Positions 31,242 through 41,087 of a DNA stretch of 64,000 bases are shown piece by piece (position 1 is the first letter of the stretch; each line of letters starts with the position of its first letter). The stretch is from Streptomyces sp. Root431. Its GTDB lineage: Bacteria; Actinomycetota; Actinomycetes; Streptomycetales; Streptomycetaceae. Location of the stretch: the NCBI RefSeq assembly GCF_001426585.1, contig NZ_LMEI01000007.1:603877-667876 (forward strand), written 5' to 3'. A program made the position numbers and the translations under genes. A model generated the notes under the pieces. That model worked only from the letters and a program-made list of their open reading frames with translations, made no database searches and was not told where the DNA came from.

Positions 31242-31283
31242 ATGCGCACCCGAATTCTCGTACTTGGAAAGCGCGTCGGCTGA
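31242..31283 (+). CDS. ilvB operon leader peptide MRTRILVLGKRVG
   Basis: A 13-residue peptide with consecutive Ile-Leu-Val-Leu and a later Val, preceded by a purine-rich GGGAGAGGGAGGG site. The codons ATT, GTA and CTT are rare in this genome, so the ribosome should pause when branched-chain aminoacyl-tRNAs run short. Peptides of this kind are established leaders of actinobacterial acetolactate synthase operons. It starts 34 bases after the upstream gene's stop. Confidence 0.93.
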   Translation: MRTRILVLGKRVG

Positions 31284-31361
31284 AGCGGGGCCACCACAGG
31301 CCCAGCTGAGAAAGCACCCGACGCGCTCCCCTCGCTTGCCTCACGGCACGAGGGGTTTTTT
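31270..31361 (+). promoter_or_regulatory. ilvBNC transcription attenuator
   Basis: A terminator hairpin pairs CCCCTCG (31328-31334) with CGAGGGG (31349-31355) and is followed by six T. A competing pairing exists: AAGCGGGG (31283-31290) can pair with CCCC-T-CGCTT (31328-31337), blocking the terminator. AGCGCGTCGG (31270-31279), at the end of the peptide frame, is complementary to CCGACGCGCT (31318-31327). The layout fits ribosome-position-dependent attenuation. Which structure forms when is inferred. Confidence 0.85.
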
Positions 31362-31442
31362 GTTGCACTGGATCACTCCCAGAGCAACGCAAAACCTCGC
31401 AAAACGCCTCGCAAACACCCTCTGCTTCGAGAAGAGATGCTG

Positions 31443-33287
31443 ATGACCGACCAGGCCACCGGGCACCATCCGCAGCCGCGGCCCCGTAACGGCGCGCAGC
31501 CCGCCACCGCCGTCGAGCACGTCACGGGCGCGCAGGCCCTCATCCGCTCTCTCGAGGAAGTCGGAGCCGACACCGTCTTCGGCATTCCGGGCGGCTGCAT
31601 CCTCCCGGCCTACGACCCGATGATGGACTCGAAGAAGGTGCGCCACATCCTCGTCCGTCACGAGCAGGGCGCGGGCCACGCCGCCACCGGCTACGCGCAG
31701 GCCACCGGCAAGGTCGGCGTCTGTATGGCGACCTCCGGCCCCGGCGCGACCAACCTCGTCACCCCGATCGCCGACGCGCACATGGACTCCGTCCCGCTCG
31801 TCGCGATCACCGGCCAGGTCGCCTCCAAGGCCATCGGCACGGACGCCTTCCAGGAGGCGGACATCTGCGGCATCACGATGCCGATCACCAAGCACAACTT
31901 CCTGGTCACCAAGGCCGAGGACATCCCGCGGACGATCGCCGAGGCCTTCCACATCGCCTCCACCGGCCGCCCCGGCCCGGTCCTGGTCGACATCGCGAAG
32001 GACGCCCTCCAGGCGAAGACCACCTTCAGCTGGCCGCCGCAGACCGACCTGCCCGGCTACCGCCCGGTGACCAAGCCGCACGCCAAGCAGATCCGCGAGG
32101 CCGCGAAGCTGATCTCCGCCGCCAAGCGGCCCGTGCTGTACGTCGGCGGCGGCGTCATCAAGGCCGGCGCCACCGCCGAGCTGAAGATCCTCGCCGAGCT
32201 GACCGGCGCCCCGGTCACCACCACGCTGATGGCCCTCGGCGCTTTCCCCGACAGCCACCCGCAGCACGTCGGCATGCCGGGCATGCACGGCTCGGTCACC
32301 GCCGTCACCGCCCTCCAGAAGGCCGACCTGATCGTCGCCCTCGGCGCCCGCTTCGACGACCGCGTCACCGGCAAGCTCGACAGCTTCGCCCCGTACGCCA
32401 AGATCGTCCACGCGGACATCGACCCGGCCGAGATCGGCAAGAACCGCGCCGCCGACGTCCCGATCGTCGGTGACGCCCGCGAGGTCATCGCCGACCTGGT
32501 CCAGGCCGTCCAGGCCGAGCACAGCGAGGGCAACAAGGGCGACTACACCGCATGGTGGAGCGACTTGGGCCGCTGGCGCGAGACCTACCCGCTCGGCTAC
32601 GACCTGCCGCAGGACGGCAGCCTCTCGCCGCAGCAGGTCATCCAGCGCATCGGCGCGCTCGCCCCCGAGGGCACGATCTTCACCGCGGGCGTCGGCCAGC
32701 ACCAGATGTGGGCCGCCCACTTCATCGACTACGAGCAGCCCGCCACCTGGCTGAACTCCGGCGGCCTCGGCACGATGGGGTACGCGGTCCCCGCCGCGAT
32801 GGGCGCCAAGGCCGGCATGCCGGACCGCACGGTCTGGGCGGTCGACGGCGACGGCTGCTTCCAGATGACCAATCAGGAACTCACCACCTGCGCGCTGAAC
32901 AACATCCCGATCAAGGTCGCCATCATCAACAACGGCGCCCTCGGCATGGTCCGCCAGTGGCAGACGCTGTTCTACAACCAGCGCTACTCCAACACCGTCC
33001 TGCACTCCGGCCCGGACGACGTCCAGGCGAACAAGGGCACCCGCGTCCCCGACTTCGTCAAGCTCTCCGAGGCCATGGGCTGTGTCGCCCTGCGCTGTGA
33101 GGACCCGGCCGACCTGGACAAGGTCATCGCCGAGGCGAACGCCATCAACGACCGTCCGGTCGTCGTCGACTTCATCGTCCACGAGGACGCCCAGGTCTGG
33201 CCGATGGTCGCCGCGGGCACCTCGAACGACGAGGTCATGGCCGCGCGGGGCGTGCGCCCCGACTTCGGCGACGGCGAAGACGACTGA
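31443..33287 (+). CDS. ilvB: Acetolactate synthase large subunit
   Basis: It catalyses the first common step of valine, leucine and isoleucine synthesis using thiamine diphosphate. The 614-residue protein has the catalytic Glu in [15 protein letters not shown], the FAD-binding middle domain, and the ThDP/Mg motif [17 protein letters not shown] 31443 has AGAAGAG at a normal distance; ATG 31437 would leave the site too close. It is the first gene of the attenuated ilvBNC operon. Confidence 0.97.
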   Translation: MTDQATGHHPQPRPRNGAQPATAVEHVTGAQALIRSLEEVGADTVFGIPGGCILPAYDPMMDSKKVRHILVRHEQGAGHAATGYAQATGKVGVCMATSGPGATNLVTPIADAHMDSVPLVAITGQVASKAIGTDAFQEADICGITMPITKHNFLVTKAEDIPRTIAEAFHIASTGRPGPVLVDIAKDALQAKTTFSWPPQTDLPGYRPVTKPHAKQIREAAKLISAAKRPVLYVGGGVIKAGATAELKILAELTGAPVTTTLMALGAFPDSHPQHVGMPGMHGSVTAVTALQKADLIVALGARFDDRVTGKLDSFAPYAKIVHADIDPAEIGKNRAADVPIVGDAREVIADLVQAVQAEHSEGNKGDYTAWWSDLGRWRETYPLGYDLPQDGSLSPQQVIQRIGALAPEGTIFTAGVGQHQMWAAHFIDYEQPATWLNSGGLGTMGYAVPAAMGAKAGMPDRTVWAVDGDGCFQMTNQELTTCALNNIPIKVAIINNGALGMVRQWQTLFYNQRYSNTVLHSGPDDVQANKGTRVPDFVKLSEAMGCVALRCEDPADLDKVIAEANAINDRPVVVDFIVHEDAQVWPMVAAGTSNDEVMAARGVRPDFGDGEDD

Positions 33288-33318
33288 CGGCGAAGAGCGA
33301 CAAGGAAGAGACCCAGAC

Positions 33319-34967
<1,649 letters not shown>

Positions 34968-34974
34968 GCCTTCC

Positions 34975-35009
34975 GGGACGGGGCCGGACAGTGTGTCCGG
35001 CCCCGTCCC
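34975..35009 (+). terminator. Terminator after ilvC
   Basis: A perfect 16-base-pair stem (34975-34990 with 34994-35009) has a three-base GTG loop, 5 bases after the ilvC stop. There is no U-run, as is common in Streptomyces. Confidence 0.85.
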
Positions 35010-35204
35010 GCATCGTTGGACACCTCGTCCAACCACGGACGGGTGATCCTTCCAACGAGGCGTATGAGCTGCGCCGACGCACCACTACACTTCTCAACAA
35101 CATACGCGTCAGGCCCACAGCGTCGTGCGCTTTCACGCGGCAAGCCCCCTCCACCGCCTGCGGCCGTCGGGACGGCCGTCCGCACTGGATCTGTGAGGAC
35201 TCAC

Positions 35205-36794
35205 GTGAGCTCGAAACCTGTCGTACTCATCGCTGAAGAGCTGTCGCCCGCCACCGTCGACGCGCTGGGCCCGGACTTCGAGATCCGGCACTGCAACGGC
35301 GCCGACCGCGCCGAGCTGATCCCCGCCATCGCGGACGTGGACGCGATCCTGGTCCGTTCCGCGACCAAGGTCGACGCCGAGGCCATCGCCGCCGCGAACA
35401 AGCTCCGGGTCGTCGCCCGTGCCGGTGTCGGTCTGGACAACGTCGACGTCTCCGCCGCCACCAAGGCCGGCGTGATGGTCGTCAACGCCCCGACCTCGAA
35501 CATCGTCACCGCCGCCGAACTCGCGTGCGGTCTGCTCGTCGCCACCGCGCGCAACATTCCGCAGGCCAACACCGCGCTGAAGAACGGCGAGTGGAAGCGC
35601 AACAAGTACACGGGCGTCGAGCTGAGCGAGAAGACGCTCGGCGTCGTCGGCCTCGGCCGCATCGGCGTCCTGGTCGCGCAGCGCATGTCGGCCTTCGGCA
35701 TGAAGATCGTCGCGTACGACCCCTACGTGCAGCCGGCCCGCGCCGCCCAGATGGGGGTGAAGCTGCTGGCCCTGGACGAGCTCCTGGAGGTCGCGGACTT
35801 CATCACCGTCCACCTGCCGAAGACCCCCGAGACCCTCGGTCTCATCGGTGACGAGGCGCTGCACAAGGTCAAGCCCTCCGTCCGGATCGTCAACGCCGCG
35901 CGCGGCGGGATCGTGGACGAGGCGGCGCTCTACACCGCCCTCAAGGAGGGCCGGGTCGCCGGCGCCGGCCTCGACGTGTACGCGAAGGAGCCCTGCACGG
36001 ACTCCCCGCTCTTCGAGCTCGACCAGGTCGTGTGCACCCCGCACCTCGGCGCGTCCACGGACGAGGCCCAGGAGAAGGCCGGCGTCGCCGTCGCCCGCTC
36101 GGTGCGCCTGGCGCTCGCCGGCGAGCTCGTCCCGGACGCGGTCAACGTCCAGGGCGGCGTCATCGCCGAGGACGTGAAGCCGGGTCTGCCGCTCGCCGAG
36201 AAGCTCGGCCGGATCTTCACCGCCCTCGCGGGCGAGGTCGCGGCCCGTCTCGACGTCGAGGTCTACGGCGAGATCACCCAGCACGACGTGAAGGTGCTCG
36301 AACTCTCCGCGCTCAAGGGCGTGTTCGAGGACGTGGTCGACGAGACCGTGTCGTACGTCAACGCCCCGCTGTTCGCGCAGGAGCGCGGTGTCGAGGTCCG
36401 GCTGACGACCAGCTCAGAGTCGCCCGACCACCGCAACGTCGTCACCGTGCGCGGCACGCTGGCGAACGGCGAGGAGGTCGCGGTCTCCGGCACGCTGGCG
36501 GGCCCGAAGCACCTCCAGAAGCTCGTCGCGGTCGGCGACTACGACGTGGACCTGGCGCTCGCCGAGCACATGGTCGTGCTGCGCTACGAGGACCGCCCGG
36601 GCGTCGTCGGCACGGTCGGCCGGATCCTCGGCCAGGCCGGTCTGAACATCGCGGGCATGCAGGTCTCCCGCGCGGAGGAGGGCGGCGAGGCGCTCGTCGT
36701 GCTCACCGTGGACGACAGCGTGCCGGCGGCCGTCCTCGCGGAGATCTCCGAGGAGATCGGCGCCGCCTCGGCCCGCTCGGTCAACCTGATCTGA
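35205..36794 (+). CDS. serA: D-3-phosphoglycerate dehydrogenase
   Basis: First enzyme of serine synthesis, oxidising 3-phosphoglycerate with NAD+. The 529-residue product is the long form: catalytic domain with LGVVGLGRIG, NAARGGIVDE and the active-site His in HLGAST, then an intervening allosteric domain, and a C-terminal ACT domain (YEDRPGVVGTVGRILGQAGL) for serine feedback. GTG 35205 follows GAGGA. The upstream 237 bases carry a TACACT that may be a -10; the frame is open there but without conserved sequence. Confidence 0.96.
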   Translation: MSSKPVVLIAEELSPATVDALGPDFEIRHCNGADRAELIPAIADVDAILVRSATKVDAEAIAAANKLRVVARAGVGLDNVDVSAATKAGVMVVNAPTSNIVTAAELACGLLVATARNIPQANTALKNGEWKRNKYTGVELSEKTLGVVGLGRIGVLVAQRMSAFGMKIVAYDPYVQPARAAQMGVKLLALDELLEVADFITVHLPKTPETLGLIGDEALHKVKPSVRIVNAARGGIVDEAALYTALKEGRVAGAGLDVYAKEPCTDSPLFELDQVVCTPHLGASTDEAQEKAGVAVARSVRLALAGELVPDAVNVQGGVIAEDVKPGLPLAEKLGRIFTALAGEVAARLDVEVYGEITQHDVKVLELSALKGVFEDVVDETVSYVNAPLFAQERGVEVRLTTSSESPDHRNVVTVRGTLANGEEVAVSGTLAGPKHLQKLVAVGDYDVDLALAEHMVVLRYEDRPGVVGTVGRILGQAGLNIAGMQVSRAEEGGEALVVLTVDDSVPAAVLAEISEEIGAASARSVNLI

Positions 36795-36823
36795 CGCACG
36801 GCACCGTCCGTACGCGCGTACCC

Positions 36824-36877
36824 GTACCCGGTCGATAGACATTCGTCTTACACAATTGTCTATCGGCCGGGTACAGT
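36824..36877 (+). promoter_or_regulatory. Long inverted-repeat operator and -10 before the TetR gene
   Basis: Arms of 18 bases (36824-36841 and 36857-36874) are complementary except at one position and are separated by 15 bases. A TACAGT hexamer (36872-36877) overlaps the right arm and lies 6 bases before the ATG, so transcription would start at or next to the start codon. Binding of the TetR product here would block its own promoter. Confidence 0.72.
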
Positions 36878-36883
36878 GCTGTC

Positions 36884-37462
36884 ATGGGACACAAGGAAGA
36901 CCTCCTCGACGGTGCCAAGCGCTGCCTCCTGGAGAAGGGGTACGGGCGCACCACGGCCCGCGACATCGTCGCCGCCTCCGGCACCAACCTCGCCTCCATC
37001 GGCTACCACTACGGCTCCAAGGACGCCCTGCTCCAGCAGGCCTTCCTGGCCCTCACCGAGGAGTGGGGGGACCAGGCCGGTGCGGCCGGTGCGGAGGGTG
37101 CCGAGGCGCTGCCGGCCGACCCGTACGAGCGTTTCCACGCCGTCTGGGAGCAGGTGATCGCCGCGGCCGGGGCGAGCCGGCCGGTCTGGAAGCTCCAGAC
37201 CGAGGTCGTCACCCGCATCGACGACGACGAGAAGCTCCGCGAGGCCATCAAGGAACCCCAGCGCGAGGGCCGCCTCGGCATGGCCCAGGGCTTCCTCGGC
37301 ATCGACCCGGAGCGGGACCCCGAGAAGGCCCGCGTCGCCGGACTGCTCTGCCAGGCCCTCGCGACCGGCGTGATGATCCAGTGGATGGTGGACCCGGACA
37401 CGGCACCGAGCGCGGACGACCTCACGGAGGGCCTCAAAGTGCTCATGGGGGAGCAGAACTGA
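36884..37462 (+). CDS. TetR family regulator, probably leaderless and autoregulated
   Basis: A 192-residue TetR repressor. The N-terminal helix-turn-helix reads TTARDIVAASGTNLASIGYHYGSKDALLQQAF; the C-terminal ligand domain is of the short type and rich in Trp and charged residues. No ribosome site precedes ATG 36884, and a -10-like TACAGT sits 6 bases upstream, which points to a leaderless mRNA. The large inverted repeat overlapping that hexamer is the likely operator. No obvious target gene adjoins, so it may regulate itself and distant genes. Confidence 0.9.
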   Translation: MGHKEDLLDGAKRCLLEKGYGRTTARDIVAASGTNLASIGYHYGSKDALLQQAFLALTEEWGDQAGAAGAEGAEALPADPYERFHAVWEQVIAAAGASRPVWKLQTEVVTRIDDDEKLREAIKEPQREGRLGMAQGFLGIDPERDPEKARVAGLLCQALATGVMIQWMVDPDTAPSADDLTEGLKVLMGEQN

Positions 37463-37518
37463 CACTCCGCCGGCCGGGAAGGGTCCGGGCCGGCGCCGTC
37501 CATCATGCGGGCCGTCGA

Positions 37519-37548
37519 TTGACCGTCTTGCGGCACTCCGGCTATGTT
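37519..37548 (+). promoter_or_regulatory. Promoter of the Cys leader peptide and ROK gene
   Basis: TTGACC (37519-37524) and TATGTT (37543-37548) are separated by 18 bases, close to the housekeeping sigma consensus. The start of transcription would fall at about 37555, adjacent to the leader peptide ATG. Confidence 0.72.
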
Positions 37549-37555
37549 GCGCGCC

Positions 37556-37630
37556 ATGCACCGTTCCGCGCTTCTCACGACACGAGGTCACGTCGACCTG
37601 AAGCGTGTGTGCTCCGCAGCGTGTCCGTAG
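37556..37630 (+). CDS. Cys-containing leader peptide (24 residues)
   Basis: The peptide contains LLTTRGHVDLKRVCSAACP. It matches, from memory, the widespread Streptomyces putative leader peptide type with an R-x-HVDL core and a Cys near the C-terminus, found before sulfur-related genes. Here two Cys codons (residues 19 and 23) lie just before the stop. The promoter hexamers place transcription start at the ATG, so it should be translated from a leaderless mRNA. The next gene on this strand is the ROK regulator, 264 bases downstream. Confidence 0.8.
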   Translation: MHRSALLTTRGHVDLKRVCSAACP

Positions 37631-37894
37631 CTCCGCGAGCGCACGGCGGAGACCGCGCGGCCCCCTGACACCCCGAGGACACTTCCGGGGAGTGGACCCC
37701 GCGGCCCGTCGGCGCACGCCGAGAGCGGCTCCCGACCGGGAGCTTCGCGCGTCCGCCCGCCTCCGGAACGGCTCCCGCCCGTCCGACCCTTCCGGTACGC
37801 CGTCCCCTCCCCGCCGCCGCACCCGGCGGGACGGCCGGCCGCATCCCGCGCGGCGGCGGTACGCACCACCGCTACGGACCCGAAGAAGGCCCTC
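37631..37894 (+). promoter_or_regulatory. Leader between the Cys peptide and the ROK gene
   Basis: There are 264 bases with no independent gene. The sequence is C-rich, with a small hairpin CCCCG/CGGGG (37671-37690) and several CG-rich dyads. No U-tract terminator is present. If attenuation occurs, it would have to be through Rho or through RNA folding. Confidence 0.45.
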
Positions 37895-39145
37895 GTGGAC
37901 AGAACGCGCATGTCCTCCTCCCGCCCCGTCCCCCTGCGCCGCGCGGACATCCCCTCCGCGGCCGTCCCCCCGCGGCGCACCTCGAGCACCGGCGCCGTCC
38001 TGGGGGCGATCCTCGACCACGGGCCGGTCGCCCGCAGCACGATCGCCCGGCTCACCGGCCTCTCTCCTGCCTCGGTCACCGGCCACTGCGGCGCCCTGAT
38101 CGGCCGAGGGCTCGTCAAGGAAGGCCCGGAAACGGCCGGCCCGCGAGGACTCGGCCGCCCCCACATCCCCGTCGAGATCGACACCGCGCGCTACCTCCTC
38201 GCCGGCGCGCACGTCGCCGTCACCCACACCACGCTCGCCCTCATGGACCTCCGGGGGCGCCTCGTCGCCGAGGAGCGCCTCCCGCACACCAGCACCGAAC
38301 CCGCCGAGGTGCTCGACCGGGTGGCCGAGGGGCTGCCCCGGATGCTCGCCGCCCAGGGCCCCGGCCGGACCGCGCTCGCGCTCGGCGTCGCCACCGGCCA
38401 CTGGGTCGACCCGGCCGCCGGGGTCGTCGTCCACCATCCGCAGCTGGGCTGGCGGGACGTCCCGGTGCGGGAGGTGCTCGCGGAGGCCACCGGGCTGACC
38501 GTCCACGTGGACAGTCACGCCCGCGCCCTCGCCCGCGCCGAACAGCTCGTCGGCGTCGCCTCGGCCCGGGCCAGCGCGGTGGTGCTCTTCGTCGGCAACG
38601 TGGTGGACGCGGCCTTCGTCTCCGCCGGCACGGTGCACCAGGGGCCGAGGTTCGGCGCGGGCAACATCGCCCACCTGCCGGTGGGGACGGGCGACGCCGG
38701 CACGACCTGCGAGTGCGGCGTCCCCGGCTGCCTCCAGTCCGAGGTGTCGGAGCCCGCGATGCTGCGCCGGGCCGCCCGGCAGGGCCTGTACGCCGAGACG
38801 TTCCCCGAGCTGTTGCAGCGGGCGGTGGACGGGGACGAGACCGCGGTCTCGGTGTTCCGCCGGCGGGCCCGGTTCGTCGGCCGGGCCGCGGCCGTCCTCC
38901 TCGACATGTTCGACCCCGAGGTCCTGGTCGTCGTCGAACCGAGCGCCGGCCGACTGGCGCACTGCCTGGCCGAGTTGCGCGCCACCACGACCGAACGGTC
39001 GCTGGTCTGCGACGACCCCGAGCGGTCCGTCGTGCCGAGCAGCTTCACCGGCCGGGTGCTGGCCACCGCGGGACCGGCCGTCGCCCTCGGCGCCCTGCAC
39101 GACGACCCGCTCGGTCCCTGGCCGGCGCTGCCCGCGGTGTCCTGA
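37895..39145 (+). CDS. ROK family transcriptional regulator
   Basis: A 416-residue ROK repressor. The N-terminal winged helix (VLGAILDHGPVARSTIARLT, GLSPASVTGHCGALIGRG) precedes a sugar-kinase-like domain with the zinc motif CECGVPGC (Cys-x-Cys-Gly-x-x-Gly-Cys). The usual kinase DxGxT loop is not evident, as in repressors. GTG 37895 has GAAGAAGG upstream; ATG 37910 is possible. It has a Cys leader peptide upstream and a sulfur-type operon downstream, so I infer it controls sulfur genes rather than sugar use. Confidence 0.88.
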   Translation: MDRTRMSSSRPVPLRRADIPSAAVPPRRTSSTGAVLGAILDHGPVARSTIARLTGLSPASVTGHCGALIGRGLVKEGPETAGPRGLGRPHIPVEIDTARYLLAGAHVAVTHTTLALMDLRGRLVAEERLPHTSTEPAEVLDRVAEGLPRMLAAQGPGRTALALGVATGHWVDPAAGVVVHHPQLGWRDVPVREVLAEATGLTVHVDSHARALARAEQLVGVASARASAVVLFVGNVVDAAFVSAGTVHQGPRFGAGNIAHLPVGTGDAGTTCECGVPGCLQSEVSEPAMLRRAARQGLYAETFPELLQRAVDGDETAVSVFRRRARFVGRAAAVLLDMFDPEVLVVVEPSAGRLAHCLAELRATTTERSLVCDDPERSVVPSSFTGRVLATAGPAVALGALHDDPLGPWPALPAVS

Positions 39146-39216
39146 CGGCGAATGCCGACTTAATTCAGATAGTTGCATTGTTGACCCGGTCGGATCGCCA
39201 ACGGGAAGATGTATTC

Positions 39217-39300
39217 ATGAGCAGCCCGCAGAGGACCCGACGCCACGTGCCGCATTCGGCACCTGCCCGTCGTTCCTGTTGTCCCTGCCGCGCCTGTTGA
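39217..39300 (+). CDS. Poly-Cys leader peptide ending CCPCRAC (27 residues)
   Basis: The peptide ends RRSCCPCRAC, with four Cys codons in the last seven codons, immediately followed by the stop. It is rich in Arg, Ser and Pro before that. A purine-rich GGGAAG lies about 9 bases before ATG 39217. Short peptides with clustered Cys codons before sulfur genes are known sensors in mycobacteria, where ribosome stalling at low cysteine raises downstream expression. The next gene starts 168 bases downstream and begins the sulfur operon. Confidence 0.8.
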   Translation: MSSPQRTRRHVPHSAPARRSCCPCRAC

Positions 39301-39467
39301 TCCGAGCGGTTTCCCTGCTTTCGATCCCGCTTTCCTTTTCCGCGCGTGCCCCTTTTCCGCACGCGTGACGTTCCGGCCCTTCCGTCGCCGTGCCCTCGTT
39401 CCGCCCTGTCCGGCTTCGGCATGCCGTCCTCCGCCCTGCCCACCCCTCTCCGTCGCCCGGGGGAAAC
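39301..39467 (+). promoter_or_regulatory. C/T-rich leader between the poly-Cys peptide and the sulfur operon
   Basis: The strand is visibly rich in C and T and poor in G for about 150 bases, a composition typical of Rho loading sites. One hairpin is present, CGCGTGC with GCACGCG (39343-39365). Ribosome stalling on the upstream Cys codons could mask such a site. This is inference from base composition and layout. Confidence 0.55.
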
Positions 39468-39971
39468 ATGACTGTCTCCTTGTCCTCGCATCCCGCGGCC
39501 GGTCTCGAACCCGGCCTCTTCAAGCAGGCGTTCCGCGCCTATCCGGCCGGCGTCGTGGTCGTCACCGCGGACGCCGGATCCGGCCCCGTCGGCTTCACCG
39601 CCACCTCGCTCACCTCCCTCTCCCTCGAACCGCCGCTCCTCTCCTTCGGCATCGCCACCCGCTCCTCCTCCTGGCCGCACATCCGGCGCGCCACGTCCGC
39701 GGTCGTCAACTTCCTCGGCGACGACCAGGAGGCCCTGGCCAGGCGCTTCGCCACCAGCGGGATCGACAGGTTCGCCCGGCCCACCGGGTGGCGGCGGCTC
39801 GACCAGGGCGACCCGGTCCTCGACGGCGTCACCGGCTGGCTGCGCGTCGACATCGAGCAGCTCGTCCCCGCCGGCGACCACCGCATCGTCATCGGCCGCG
39901 TCGTGGAGGCCCGGCAGGACGCGAACCGGCGCCCGCTGGTCTTCCACGACGGCGGCTACCACTCCCTCTGA
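39468..39971 (+). CDS. Flavin reductase (FMN reductase) family protein
   Basis: A 167-residue flavin reductase that probably supplies FMNH2 to the monooxygenase encoded downstream. The fold markers are FKQAFRAYPAGVVVVTA, GFTATSLTSLSLEPPLLSF, and SAVVNFLGDDQEALARRFA. The C-terminus GDHRIVIGRVVEA and HDGGYHSL is typical. ATG 39468 follows GGGGGAAAC; an ATG at 39390 in frame has no site. It is the first gene of an operon that continues to 49235. Confidence 0.92.
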   Translation: MTVSLSSHPAAGLEPGLFKQAFRAYPAGVVVVTADAGSGPVGFTATSLTSLSLEPPLLSFGIATRSSSWPHIRRATSAVVNFLGDDQEALARRFATSGIDRFARPTGWRRLDQGDPVLDGVTGWLRVDIEQLVPAGDHRIVIGRVVEARQDANRRPLVFHDGGYHSL

Positions 39972-40013
39972 CCCCCTCGCCCGCGCGCACCGCACCCGAC
40001 AGGAACTCCCGCC

Positions 40014-41087
40014 ATGTCCTCCTTCCCGCACCTGCCACCGTCCCCCGCCCTCGGACGCAGAGGCTTCCTCGCCCTCGCGTCCGGCGCCGTCCTCGCTGCC
40101 GCGGGATGCGCGCCCCAGATCGGCAACGCCGCCAGTTCCGTACCGCTGAAGGAGCTGCCCACCGGGCCGCCGCCGGCCGGTACGTCGCTCACCGTCGCCG
40201 TCCGCAGTTCACGCATTCAATTCGCCGAATCGGGTATCGGAAAGAAACTCCCCTTCACCGTCTCCGAGTGGCCCAATCTGAGCGCGGGACCCGACATCAT
40301 CCAGGGATTCCGGGCGCGCTCCATCGACCTGGCCAGCAATGCAGGAATTCCGCCGATCCAGGCCGAGGCCATCGGTGTGGAATCCCGCATCGTCGCCGTA
40401 CAGGTGCGCAGACAGCCCTCGTACGTCTTCGCCACCGCGCCCGGCTCGGCCGTCCGGAGCGTCGCGGACTTCCGGGGCAAGAAGATCGCCTTCTCGCAGG
40501 GGCAGGCGCAGGGCGTGGTCGTCCTGCGGGCCCTGAAGCAGGCCGGGATAGCCAACGGCGACGTCGATCTCGTCGAACTGCCCAGCACCCAGTTCCTGAC
40601 CGCGCTGCAGTCCAAGCAGGTCGACGCCGCGCCGCTCGGCGAGCCGACGCTCACCAAGTACCTGAGCCAGTACGCCGGGGACGGCGCCCGCCGGGTGCCC
40701 ACCGACGTCATCGACCTGCTGACCGTCCTCTGGGCGCCCGTCGAGGTGCTGAACGACCCGGCGAAGGCCGCGGCCGTCCGCAGCTTCGTGCCGCTGTGGG
40801 CCCAGGGCGTGGTGTGGGCGTGGGAGAACACCGACCGCTGGATCGACGCCTACTACGTCAAGGACCAGGGCGTGAAGGAGGCCGACGGCCGTCGCATCGT
40901 CGCCTCCCTCGCGAAACCGCAGTTCCCCGTCTCCTGGGACAAGGCCATCGCCTGGGAGCAGGAGACCGCCGACCTGCTGGCCGAAGGAGGGTTCGTGCCG
41001 AAGCTGGACGCCGCCTCGCTGTTCGACCGGCGCTTCGAGGGCCTCGCCTCCGGTGCCGTACCCGCCCAGTACCGGGAGGGATCATGA
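40014..41087 (+). CDS. ABC transporter substrate-binding lipoprotein, sulfonate/taurine type
   Basis: A 357-residue solute-binding lipoprotein. The signal GRRGFLALASGAVLAAAGC has twin Arg and a lipobox, so Tat export is likely. The mature domain is of the SsuA/TauA class (DIASNAG-like region at DLASNAGIPPIQAEAIG, FRGKKIAFSQGQAQGVVVLRAL, VDAAPLGEPTL). It should capture an organosulfur or similar small anion outside the cell. The stop overlaps the permease start as ATGA. Confidence 0.9.
   Translation: MSSFPHLPPSPALGRRGFLALASGAVLAAAGCAPQIGNAASSVPLKELPTGPPPAGTSLTVAVRSSRIQFAESGIGKKLPFTVSEWPNLSAGPDIIQGFRARSIDLASNAGIPPIQAEAIGVESRIVAVQVRRQPSYVFATAPGSAVRSVADFRGKKIAFSQGQAQGVVVLRALKQAGIANGDVDLVELPSTQFLTALQSKQVDAAPLGEPTLTKYLSQYAGDGARRVPTDVIDLLTVLWAPVEVLNDPAKAAAVRSFVPLWAQGVVWAWENTDRWIDAYYVKDQGVKEADGRRIVASLAKPQFPVSWDKAIAWEQETADLLAEGGFVPKLDAASLFDRRFEGLASGAVPAQYREGS

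Noticed and set aside
39365..41083. Upstream extension of the ABC permease frame
   Set aside because: The frame is open over the flavin reductase and binding-protein genes but encodes Arg/Pro-rich noise. The permease starts at the ATGA overlap at 41084.
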